DNA from: Parashewanella curva | Lineage (GTDB): Bacteria; Pseudomonadota; Gammaproteobacteria; Enterobacterales; Shewanellaceae | Length of the DNA stretch: 64,000 nucleotides | NCBI RefSeq assembly: GCF_003675895.1 | Contig: NZ_ML014766.1 | Span: forward strand, 18,327 to 82,326 | Direction: 5' to 3' | Shown: piece after piece, positions 17,652-25,670 of the stretch | Position numbering within the stretch: position 1 is the first letter of the stretch | Layout: every line of letters starts with the position of its first letter | The notes under the pieces: model-generated | What the model was told of the DNA's origin: nothing | Database searches by the model: none | What the model saw: the letters and a program-made list of their open reading frames with translations, nothing else | Translations under genes and position numbers: made by a program

Positions 17652-20090
17652 ATGGCCACTGCAATCACCGAAGCAGGAAATGAAACACAAGCTGCATTAT
17701 TATTTGAACTCACAGAAGTAAACATCAATGAAGAGGGTGATTCTCTGTCACCTGCTTCAAACTTTGCACCTGCAGCTTGTTGCCCCAAAGTTAGCGAGTT
17801 TCATTCTCACTCAGCTCATCAAGCCATACAAAAAGCCGATGAGCTTTCCGAATGGACTTTAGTCGATGTAAAACCAGAGGCGAAGACCATTGGTGAGCAA
17901 GAAATTACGCACTCCGAAACAGACGTTCGAACAAACTTAGTGCCAGTAGAAGTAGCAGAAATAAAACACCACGCCATAGACATACAAACAGAACCATGCC
18001 CCCAAAAAACCGCAACCGATGAAAAGTTAAATCAAGTTTATCAAAAGCTGTTAGAGCTAAAGGAGCTAGAAGCAAGCCCAGAAGAAGTCGAGTCAGAAAT
18101 ACAAAAACTACTTTGGCCAGCATCAATGGCATCGCAAACAAAACGTAAGCTTCGTAAACAAATTTGCCTTGCATTACATCCAGATAAATACCCAGATAGC
18201 CACAAGGATCAAACAATTGCAGGAGAAGCATTTAAGTTATACATAGAATTAACAGAGAAGCCCGATATACAATCTGAAGTGAAAGAGTTCGAGCTGGAAG
18301 AAGTCGAAGTTATAGATATCTTTTTACGTGCTCACAGGCCTTCAACCAAATCAGATACTGAACGAGCATGGCCTTACGATTACACATCGACTCTTTCTAA
18401 GAACGATACTTACGACAAATATAAACATGACATAAAACTAGAACCGCATATTAAAGCTTACTTAGCTAAAGGTTGGCTACTCGAAAGTGATATAAACCAA
18501 TACAATCAACACAGTTTTGATGACTTAATGAGTACTGCAACAATAAGAAGTGGTCATCTTAAAGTTGGGGCAGTTCATGCCTTTGATGACGAAGTCAGCT
18601 TTTTAATTCATTGGTCCATAGCTCAACATAAAGCTGATATTCTTGAAAGATTGTTAAAACTACACCCTGAAAAAGTTAACACTTGGGCATATAGAATTGA
18701 AGCACAGGCGAGGTGGGAAATAACTAACCAATATACTCCACTTATGTGGGCTGTATTATTGAACAACTCTCAAGCAGTAACACTATTATTGGAATGCAAG
18801 GCAGACGTAAATCTCAAGTCAAACACGTTTTTTGAACAACAATCTGCCATACATCTCGTTGGTTCACTTCCAATATTTGAATTGCTAAGTGGTCATAACC
18901 TTGATGTTAATTGCCAAGATCATAATGGCCAAACTTTTTTGCACCTACTAACCGCAGATTTATATAGCAACCATCCCATTATTAGTAAAAGAATTAATCT
19001 TGCACAGTCGGGAATTGTTGATGCCCTGCTCGATGCTGGTGCATTGCTTAATATTCAAGACAAAGATGGAAATACCCCTTTACACATTGCATGCCTAAAA
19101 GGAAATTTGGCATTAGTTACAGATCTCATGCTAGTGCCATGTCAACGGACGAATATTGCCGAAACAGCGCAAGTTGAACAAGTCAATTTTGTAACTCTAC
19201 ACGCTATAAAAGAAAATGTGCAAAAAAATCCTCTTTTTAAGCAACCAAACCATTCGGGGCTTACACCGTTATTCGCAGCAGCAAAAAGCGGAAATCCTGA
19301 TATTTTAGCACTTTTCTTAAGTGCGGGATTTTCTATTAATGAAATATGCCCCCAAGATGGTTTAAATGTTTTTCAAACTGTATTTTTAGAATCTTTTCTA
19401 AGAAGTGCGAGAGACTATGGCGATTCTGACAAAATATTTGATCAGTACCGCCAAATTCAATGGATACTGGAAAAAGTAAACACAGGAGGGAAAGAAACAT
19501 TATCCGATCAACTTCATTCTTTACTTGCTGTTCCACCTGATAGAACTTCTGAGCTTTGGCTTACAGACCCTCAGGTTGTCACGGGAATTACTCAACTTGG
19601 TCGTTTTTTAAGAGGAGAGATTTCCGATAGCTATTATAAGCCTGACCACAATACAGGGGTGGTAAAGACAACTGATATACTCGATGAAGAGTTAACTTCA
19701 ACGCTTAAAGATTTTGTTCGTATTTCTCGCATTGGCTATAACGTTAAGCTAGCGATAGAAGATGACATAGAAAAGCAAAAATTTGATCTTTTAATAACGG
19801 CCTGTGCAAATGCTAGTGGTAGTTTATCCGCATCTTCAGATCCTCAGTCAAAACTTGCAATCACTTATCACTCCACTAACAGACGACCTGACGAGGTTAG
19901 CAAAGAAGTAAAAAGTGCTTTATCAACTGCAAGTAAAAGTTGGTTTACCTCACTGGTTTCTAGAGAAACTGAATTTGATAGGTGTTTAAAGCTATTACGT
20001 GCTGAACCAGAAGAACAAGTAGCAAAATGGGCAAGTTATTTTAAGTCTCGCCAACAAAAAATGAATCCCCCAAAAGCACTGATGAAATAA
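17652..20090 (+). CDS. J-domain-like and ankyrin-repeat protein
   Basis: This 812-residue protein is an accessory gene inserted between mnmC and yfcL. The N-terminal 120 residues are acidic and low in structure. Residues about 125-205 resemble a J-domain: a charged helix, then KRKLRKQICLALHPDKYPDS with the HPDK loop at 176-179, then an AGEAFKLYIEL helix. Ankyrin repeats follow at roughly 360-580 (TPLMWAVLLNNSQAVTLLLE, GNTPLHIACLKGNLALVTDL, LTPLFAAAKSGNPDILALFL). The C-terminal 200 residues are unassigned. No signal peptide is present. Combining an Hsp70-recruiting loop with ankyrin repeats suggests a host- or chaperone-directed effector, which is inference. Confidence 0.8.
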   Translation: MATAITEAGNETQAALLFELTEVNINEEGDSLSPASNFAPAACCPKVSEFHSHSAHQAIQKADELSEWTLVDVKPEAKTIGEQEITHSETDVRTNLVPVEVAEIKHHAIDIQTEPCPQKTATDEKLNQVYQKLLELKELEASPEEVESEIQKLLWPASMASQTKRKLRKQICLALHPDKYPDSHKDQTIAGEAFKLYIELTEKPDIQSEVKEFELEEVEVIDIFLRAHRPSTKSDTERAWPYDYTSTLSKNDTYDKYKHDIKLEPHIKAYLAKGWLLESDINQYNQHSFDDLMSTATIRSGHLKVGAVHAFDDEVSFLIHWSIAQHKADILERLLKLHPEKVNTWAYRIEAQARWEITNQYTPLMWAVLLNNSQAVTLLLECKADVNLKSNTFFEQQSAIHLVGSLPIFELLSGHNLDVNCQDHNGQTFLHLLTADLYSNHPIISKRINLAQSGIVDALLDAGALLNIQDKDGNTPLHIACLKGNLALVTDLMLVPCQRTNIAETAQVEQVNFVTLHAIKENVQKNPLFKQPNHSGLTPLFAAAKSGNPDILALFLSAGFSINEICPQDGLNVFQTVFLESFLRSARDYGDSDKIFDQYRQIQWILEKVNTGGKETLSDQLHSLLAVPPDRTSELWLTDPQVVTGITQLGRFLRGEISDSYYKPDHNTGVVKTTDILDEELTSTLKDFVRISRIGYNVKLAIEDDIEKQKFDLLITACANASGSLSASSDPQSKLAITYHSTNRRPDEVSKEVKSALSTASKSWFTSLVSRETEFDRCLKLLRAEPEEQVAKWASYFKSRQQKMNPPKALMK

Positions 20091-20123
20091 GGAACAGCAA
20101 CATTTGAAGCTGCTCCTCGTGCT

Positions 20124-20399
20124 TCACTTTAGTAGTTCTAAGTCCGTTCTCAACTCAGACCATGCAGACTTGACCAATTGCAAATCATCCTCTTCCAATT
20201 CATCTTTTGCAAGTTCCATACATACTTCAATTTTTGAATCCAATGCAGGCAAAGAGCTATCACCCTCGACTTCTAACTCTGAAAGCACTACTGCAATATG
20301 ACCTTGCAAGTAGCCGCTGGCAAATAAGGCATCATCATCACCGTTAGAAACGACATTCTCAATCCAGTTATCTAAAGCCATTTCATATTGTTCTAACAT
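20124..20399 (-). CDS. yfcL: YfcL family protein
   Basis: This 91-residue acidic helical protein (MLEQYEMALDNWIENVV... DDDALFASGYLQGHIAVVLSE) matches my recollection of the YfcL family, a small gammaproteobacterial protein of unknown function encoded beside mnmC, aroC and prmB. It overlaps the upstream NAD-kinase-like gene by 7 bases, so it is the last gene of the prmB-aroC-NAD kinase-yfcL operon. It has no membrane segments and no cysteine pattern beyond a single Cys. The 3' end faces the ankyrin gene with 33 bases between the stops. Confidence 0.75.
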   Translation of the reverse strand: MLEQYEMALDNWIENVVSNGDDDALFASGYLQGHIAVVLSELEVEGDSSLPALDSKIEVCMELAKDELEEDDLQLVKSAWSELRTDLELLK

Positions 20400-21529
20400 C
20401 GAATTTCATTCTCCAATTCATCTGGTGCAGCTACTTGGTACATCACGCTATCGTGGTAACCAGTGGTAATTGGATAGTAGCCACTGAGTTCTTTATCTAG
20501 TTTGGGGTCGCCACTATCTACAATTAAAGGACGACCTTCAAGTGCTTTTAATTTGGTTTTAGTGGCAAGGATGATGATATTTTCCTTTCCTATGCGATGG
20601 ATCAAGTCTGAGGACAATTGTTGGTTTCCTCTCCCCAAGATATGTCCTTGACCGCCTATTAGGGTTATCACCAATTTGGTTGATTGACTTTCAGTTAAAC
20701 TTAACAGTTGTTGTGCCGTTAAATCTGAAGCTAATAATGATTCGTTTTGAATAAGATCGACACCAAGCAAGGTGTTCTCTATGCCTAAGGTTTCCATAAC
20801 AAAAGCAACCGTCGAGCCAGAGCCCATAATGAAGAGTTCATCCTCCATGTTCTCAATTACATCTGCGGCTATGTCAGCTAAAACCAACTCATCAACCTCT
20901 TTCCCACCCATTTTTACCGCTTGGATGTATCTTGGCTCGGCTGGCACTAACATTTCACCATAACGCTTGGCTTTGACTCGGCCTTCTCTAAAAGCCGACT
21001 CATCGATATCCATAACATCAGCACGCATTAGACTGACCAATTCACCTTCAAGTAACATTTTAACCACTAGGCCAGATGCTTTAGGTGTTACGCCATACAC
21101 CCCTGAATGAATTTTTACTCCTGCAGGGACACCCAATACAGGTTTGGTATCATCAACAACTGAATACACATCGCGCGCTGTACCATCCCCACCTGCAAAT
21201 AGTAGTAAATCAATTTCAGTCTGATTAAGGACTTCTACAACTTGATGAGTATCGGTTGAAGTTGGCGTATGAGAAGTTTGATAAATAAGCTCGACGTGAA
21301 AACCCAGCTCTTTAGCCACCAGCTCGCCCATTTCGCCACTGGCTGTGAGAATTTGGATTTTATTTTTATATGGCAGCAGCACTTTTAGCGCTTCAGCCAT
21401 TCTTAAATGCGCTTTAGGGACCGCGCCTAGAGCTAAAGCTTGCTCAGCAACACCATCACTTCCTTTTAAGGCAACACTGCCACCAAGTCCGGCGAAGGGA
21501 TTAACAAACATACCAAGTCGAAATTTCAT
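20393..21529 (-). CDS. ATP-NAD kinase-like protein
   Basis: The 378-residue protein opens with the diacylglycerol/NAD-kinase fold strand (RLGMFVNPFAGLGG) and carries the nucleotide-binding GGDGT at 113-117 (LLLFAGGDGTARDVYSV), followed by GVPAGVKIHSGVYGVTPKA, which is typical of the AcoX/ATP-NAD-kinase-like group rather than canonical NadK. It is predicted to phosphorylate a nucleotide-type or polyol substrate; the true acceptor is unknown for the group. It starts 6 bases after aroC and overlaps yfcL by 7 bases, so it is clearly in the operon. Confidence 0.8.
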   Translation of the reverse strand: MKFRLGMFVNPFAGLGGSVALKGSDGVAEQALALGAVPKAHLRMAEALKVLLPYKNKIQILTASGEMGELVAKELGFHVELIYQTSHTPTSTDTHQVVEVLNQTEIDLLLFAGGDGTARDVYSVVDDTKPVLGVPAGVKIHSGVYGVTPKASGLVVKMLLEGELVSLMRADVMDIDESAFREGRVKAKRYGEMLVPAEPRYIQAVKMGGKEVDELVLADIAADVIENMEDELFIMGSGSTVAFVMETLGIENTLLGVDLIQNESLLASDLTAQQLLSLTESQSTKLVITLIGGQGHILGRGNQQLSSDLIHRIGKENIIILATKTKLKALEGRPLIVDSGDPKLDKELSGYYPITTGYHDSVMYQVAAPDELENEIRC

Positions 21530-21535
21530 ATTTGC

Positions 21536-22630
21536 TTATTCCATTCCTAGAATTGGTGTTTGTGTTGAAACATCACTATTTTGAGCACGTTGACGTAGAA
21601 AATGATCCATTAATGTTATTGCTAACATGGCTTCAGCGATCGGCACTGCTCGAATACCTACACAAGGGTCATGACGGCCTTTAGTAACAATATCGACATC
21701 ATTACCATTAATGTCCATGGTTTCACCAGAAACACTAATACTTGAAGTTGGTTTAAGCGCAATATTGGCAATGATAGGTTGGCCTGAAGAAATGCCTCCT
21801 AACACACCACCTGCATGATTAGATTGGAATCCTTTAGCCGACATTAAATCGCGACCTTCAGAGCCTTTCTGATTTACAACACCAAAACCATCACCAATCT
21901 CCACACCTTTTACCGCATTAATGCTCATTAGTGCATGTGCTATGTCAGCATCAAGTCGATCAAATACGGGCTCTCCTAACCCCACAGGAACATTCGTCGC
22001 CACTACGCTGACTTTCGCGCCAATACTATCGCCCTGCTTTTTGAGATCTTTTAAATAATCTTCAAGCTGCTTTATTTTGCTTTCATCAGGAAAAAAGAAT
22101 GGGTTTTGCGAGATTTGCTCAATATCAATAGCATCGGCAGTAATTGGCCCCAACTGGGATAAGTAACCTTGGATTTCAATACCCAGTTTTTCTTTGAGGT
22201 ATTTTTTGGCTATTGCGCCAGCAGCAACCCGCATGGCGGTTTCTCTTGCCGAAGAGCGGCCTCCACCTCGATAATCACGTAAACCATACTTTTGTTGGTA
22301 AGTGTAATCCGCATGTCCGGGTCGAAAACTATCTTTGATGTTGGAATAATCTTTACTACGCTGATCGGTATTTTCAATCAACAAGCCTATCGATGTACCT
22401 GTGGTTTTGCCCTCAAACACACCAGAAAGAATTTTAACCTCATCAGGCTCTCGACGTGCTGTCGTGTATCGTGAAGTCCCTGGACGGCGACGATCAAGTT
22501 CCAATTGAATGTCTTGCTCGCTGATTTCAAGACCCGGTGGGCAACCATCAATGATACATCCCAACGCGATACCGTGACTCTCACCAAAAGTCGTTATGAC
22601 AAAATTCTTTCCAATGCTGTTTCCTGACAT
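21536..22630 (-). CDS. aroC: Chorismate synthase
   Basis: This enzyme catalyses the last shikimate step, EPSP to chorismate, using reduced FMN. The start is the ATG at 22630, preceded by AAGGAAAACC, giving 364 residues that begin [20 protein letters not shown]. Conserved blocks include the GESHG start signature, the RRRPG loop, the [10 protein letters not shown] signature, [18 protein letters not shown], and [19 protein letters not shown] near the end. Translating further upstream would intrude on prmB. It lies 16 bases after prmB, in the same order as in enterobacteria. Confidence 0.97.
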   Translation of the reverse strand: MSGNSIGKNFVITTFGESHGIALGCIIDGCPPGLEISEQDIQLELDRRRPGTSRYTTARREPDEVKILSGVFEGKTTGTSIGLLIENTDQRSKDYSNIKDSFRPGHADYTYQQKYGLRDYRGGGRSSARETAMRVAAGAIAKKYLKEKLGIEIQGYLSQLGPITADAIDIEQISQNPFFFPDESKIKQLEDYLKDLKKQGDSIGAKVSVVATNVPVGLGEPVFDRLDADIAHALMSINAVKGVEIGDGFGVVNQKGSEGRDLMSAKGFQSNHAGGVLGGISSGQPIIANIALKPTSSISVSGETMDINGNDVDIVTKGRHDPCVGIRAVPIAEAMLAITLMDHFLRQRAQNSDVSTQTPILGME

Positions 22631-22646
22631 GGTTTTCCTTGATGTT

Positions 22647-23591
22647 TTAATTTTCGTCTTTATAAATGGTGAATAGTGATTCACTCTCAATCAATTGATC
22701 TCGTGTTAATACAAACACACCGTCACCACCATGCTCAAAGTTAACCCAAGTAAATGGTACTTCAGGGAACTGCTCCATCAAGTGAACCATTGAGTTACCA
22801 ACTTCTACTACTAATACACCATTTTCAGTTAGGTAATCAGCCGCATTAGCCAAAATCCGTTTAGTGAGATCTAAGCCGTCACGCCCTGAGCCTAAGCCAA
22901 TTTCAGGCTCATGATGATATTCGTCAGGCATATCGGATAAATCTTCGGCATCCACATAAGGAGGATTAGATACGATTAAATCATATTGTGGACCTTTAGG
23001 AATTGACGAAAATACGTCCGATTGCATCGGAAACACCCTGTCCATCAAATGATGAGATTCAACATTGATTTGAGCAACTTCTAAAGCATCATCGCTAATA
23101 TCCAACGCATCAACTTCGGCTTCAGCAAACTCGTAAGCACATGCGATTGCAATACAAGCACTACCTGTACATAAATCTAATACTCGGTTAACAGGCTTAT
23201 TGTATAACCAAGGCCCAAAACGATTGCTAATCATTTCTGCAATCGGTGATCTCGGTACTAATACACGCTCATCAACATAAAACTCTAAGTTAGAAAACCA
23301 AGCTTTGTTTGTAAGATAAGGTACTGGAATACGCTCGTTAACACGACGTATGATCAAATCAACGATTTTGTGTTTTTCAGACGTCAGTAGATTAGTGTTA
23401 ATGACTTGCTGACCGATTTCATGAGGTAAATGCAACGCGTGGAAAACCAAAGCAATTGCCTCATCCCACGCATTATCAGTACCATGCCCATAGTAAATAT
23501 CGGCATCATTAAAACGACTGACCGCCCATCTCAGCATATCACCTACGGTTTGCAGTTCATTTACCGCTTCTTCCACATAAATTCTGTCCAA
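22647..23591 (-). CDS. prmB: Ribosomal protein L3 glutamine N5-methyltransferase
   Basis: This SAM-dependent enzyme methylates a glutamine of L3 during ribosome assembly. The 314-residue protein has the SAM-binding block [12 protein letters not shown] (139-150) and the catalytic NPPY at 209-212 ([13 protein letters not shown]), plus the N-terminal helical domain shared with PrmC. The length and the position next to aroC identify it as PrmB rather than PrmC. The start at 23591 is followed upstream, after 29 bases, by the end of a miniature element, so its promoter probably lies within or beyond that element. Confidence 0.95.
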   Translation of the reverse strand: MDRIYVEEAVNELQTVGDMLRWAVSRFNDADIYYGHGTDNAWDEAIALVFHALHLPHEIGQQVINTNLLTSEKHKIVDLIIRRVNERIPVPYLTNKAWFSNLEFYVDERVLVPRSPIAEMISNRFGPWLYNKPVNRVLDLCTGSACIAIACAYEFAEAEVDALDISDDALEVAQINVESHHLMDRVFPMQSDVFSSIPKGPQYDLIVSNPPYVDAEDLSDMPDEYHHEPEIGLGSGRDGLDLTKRILANAADYLTENGVLVVEVGNSMVHLMEQFPEVPFTWVNFEHGGDGVFVLTRDQLIESESLFTIYKDEN

Positions 23592-23620
23592 AACACACTC
23601 CTAGCTGGTGCAATTACAAA

Positions 23621-23878
23621 TACCCTTGATAATTCCAGTGGCAGTTTTTCAGGGCTTTTGAGCGTATCATTATTCAAGGCATGAAAGCGAAAAACTAGTG
23701 GGCTAATTTAAGCTTTCATAACAAAGAAGAATGTACGCTCAGAAGCACACGCAGTGCGAGTTTAATTGGTATTTATACTAAGTTCTTACCTTTAACATCG
23801 ACCAGACTTCTGAAAGTTACCTTACCTAAATACCAATTAATCCTCGCTGAAATCGTGCCATTGGGATTATCAAGGGTA
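23621..23878. mobile_element. Miniature inverted-repeat element, family B
   Basis: The 23-base ends are TACCCTTGATAATTCCAGTGGCA and the reverse complement of TGCCATTGGGATTATCAAGGGTA, differing at two positions; the outer TA can be read as a duplicated TA target. Inside are nested inverted repeats TGAGCGTA with TACGCTCA and ATGAAAGC with GCTTTCAT. It is non-coding, about 258 bases long, and lies between the divergent prmB and smrB genes. The ends differ from family A but the stem layout is alike. Confidence 0.75.
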
Positions 23879-23942
23879 TATTCTATGTCAACTTGGCTTA
23901 GGATTCAGTAAAATATCGTCACTTATCTCAAAGAACCAAGCA

Positions 23943-24455
23943 ATGAAAAACAAAGACGAACTTAATGATATGGAAAGTTTTGCTGATTTGATGAAAGGAA
24001 TTAAGCCCCTTAAACAAGATAAGCGACACTTTCGAGAAGCCACTAAATCAAGGAATGTGACGATTCAACGTGAGCAAAAAATTGATGCTGACAGTTTTTT
24101 TTCTGACAGCTATCAGCCTTTACTTCCACATGAAGGACCAATGCGTTGGAAACAAAGTGGCGTAGATAATCACTTATTAAAACGATTGCGTCGTGGTGAC
24201 TTTGTGCCTGATCTATTGCTTGATTTACACGGCATGAGACAAACCGAAGCCAAACTTGAAATAGCAGCATTGATACGCGCGTGTATCAAACAAAGGGTTG
24301 AGTGTTGCAGCGTAATGCACGGTTATGGTTCTGGTATTTTAAAACAGCAACTCCCAATGTGGTTAGCTCAACACCCGAAAGTGTTAGCTTTTCATCAAGC
24401 GCCAAAAGAATGGGGAAGTGATGCTGCTCTTCTGGTCTTAATCGATATCGAATAA
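23943..24455 (+). CDS. smrB: Ribosome-rescue endonuclease SmrB
   Basis: SmrB cuts mRNA between collided ribosomes and so triggers tmRNA rescue. The 170-residue product has a charged N-terminal extension (residues 1-80), which in the family contacts the ribosome, and a C-terminal Smr domain with DLHGMRQTEAK (94-104) and the signature MHGYGSGILK (125-134). It is divergent from prmB, as in E. coli (where it was named yfcN). It runs 13 bases ahead of the VOC gene on the same strand. Confidence 0.93.
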   Translation: MKNKDELNDMESFADLMKGIKPLKQDKRHFREATKSRNVTIQREQKIDADSFFSDSYQPLLPHEGPMRWKQSGVDNHLLKRLRRGDFVPDLLLDLHGMRQTEAKLEIAALIRACIKQRVECCSVMHGYGSGILKQQLPMWLAQHPKVLAFHQAPKEWGSDAALLVLIDIE

Positions 24456-24468
24456 AAAGGATAATTAA

Positions 24469-24861
24469 ATGAAACGTGTAACAGGAATTGGCGGTGTATT
24501 CATAAAATCTAGTAACCCAGAACAATTAAGAGCTTGGTATCAAAAGCACTTGGGTATTGATATACAAAGCTGGGGTGGAACGAGCTTTCAGTGGCATGAT
24601 GAAAAGAACCCAACCCCTGACGGCGCTACCGTATGGAGTGTATTTGATAACACATCAAAGTACTTTGAACCAAGCCAAGCCGGCTTTATGGTGAATTATC
24701 GCGTCGATGATTTATTTACGTTACTCGACGTTTTGAAATCAGAGGGCTGCAATGTGATGGAAGCAACCGAGGTTTCTGAATTTGGAAAGTTTGGTTGGGT
24801 AATCGATCCAGATGGCAACAAAGTCGAACTTTGGCAGCCACCTGAAGGTAAAGTTGAATAG
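24469..24861 (+). CDS. VOC-superfamily (glyoxalase/bleomycin-resistance-like) protein
   Basis: The 130-residue protein has a single-chain beta-alpha-beta-beta-beta fold pattern: GIGGVFIKSSNPEQLRAWYQKHLG at the start and a closing FGWVIDPDGNKVELWQPPEG, the ending characteristic of vicinal-oxygen-chelate domains. Glu near the C-terminal ELWQP is a likely metal ligand. It could be a small-molecule-binding or isomerising protein; the substrate is unknown. It follows smrB closely with its own ribosome site (AAAAGGATAATTAA), so co-transcription is likely. Confidence 0.85.
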   Translation: MKRVTGIGGVFIKSSNPEQLRAWYQKHLGIDIQSWGGTSFQWHDEKNPTPDGATVWSVFDNTSKYFEPSQAGFMVNYRVDDLFTLLDVLKSEGCNVMEATEVSEFGKFGWVIDPDGNKVELWQPPEGKVE

Positions 24862-24874
24862 TTTAAAAATAGTA

Positions 24875-25336
24875 TCAGTGTGGACTATGTTGAACCAGTA
24901 ATTTTGACGATGCGCTATTCATTTCAACTACAGCTACTCCAGCAGTCGAAAATAAGGGGGGCTCAATATCCGAAACAAGCTCACTAACTAAATAACCAAG
25001 CAGCGGCATGTGAGCGATAACCAAGGTATTTTTGGCTTGATAATGTTGAGCATACGCTTCAACTGCTATGGCGCAACGTTCAGGGTCAGCATCAGGTGTT
25101 AGTTCTGTAAGTGATTCGATGCGAGGAACTTTGCCTAACGACTTTTTCACCTCATCCCAAGTCTGTTGGGCTCTCACGTATGGACTTACCAAAATTAAAT
25201 CAAATGTTTCTACCTGTTCGTTAAGCCAATGCCCAATTTGAGAAGCCTGAGCTTTCCCATTCGGAGTTAAGACACGAGCGTCATCAGTTTTGGCATTAAA
25301 GCTTGCCTCACCATGGCGCATCAAGAAAAATTGCAT
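24875..25336 (-). CDS. sixA: Phosphohistidine phosphatase SixA
   Basis: This histidine-phosphatase-fold enzyme dephosphorylates phosphohistidine on phosphotransfer proteins (E. coli SixA acts on ArcB and the nitrogen PTS). I moved the start from the first possible codon at 25450 to the ATG at 25336, because the family begins MQFFLMRHGEA; this gives 153 residues, near the E. coli size. The RHG catalytic motif is at 7-9 and the second His motif is in LVIAHMPLLGYL. It faces the VOC gene with 13 bases between the stops. Chromosomal position near fadJ matches E. coli. Confidence 0.9.
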   Translation of the reverse strand: MQFFLMRHGEASFNAKTDDARVLTPNGKAQASQIGHWLNEQVETFDLILVSPYVRAQQTWDEVKKSLGKVPRIESLTELTPDADPERCAIAVEAYAQHYQAKNTLVIAHMPLLGYLVSELVSDIEPPLFSTAGVAVVEMNSASSKLLVQHSPH

Positions 25337-25670
25337 AGATATCTCATCATCAAAATGACGCGACACCTGACTTTGATGTTGCCTCACTTTATTGGTTATT
25401 AACCCAATTGTAACTTCAAAACGGGCAATGGCAAAAGCCGAATAAATCAATATTGAAACAAATTGATACTTAGGCCGGTCATCTGGTTGAAATCCGAACT
25501 ATATCACAGTAATTGTTTAACTCTGCTCACTATAATTTTCTAAAGCAATTTAAAACGGCTGAGAACTAATATCAAAAAATATTTCCGGCATAATTTGCGA
25601 AATCAGCAAACAGCAACCACTATATATTGTGGTTGAACTCTTTTGCGCTTTCACATTACAGGAATAATCA
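25337..25670. other. Divergent promoter region between sixA and the M16 peptidase
   Basis: This 334-base stretch between divergent genes has no coding evidence, since the sixA frame upstream of 25336 lacks family similarity. It carries one clear palindrome at 25614-25635 and the M16 gene's ribosome site AGGA at 25660-25663. Confidence 0.5.
25614..25635. promoter_or_regulatory. Inverted repeat, possible operator
   Basis: CAACCAC and GTGGTTG are perfect seven-base arms around the AT spacer TATATATT, lying 36 bases before the M16 peptidase start. This resembles a dimeric repressor operator overlapping a promoter. The regulator is unknown. Confidence 0.4.
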
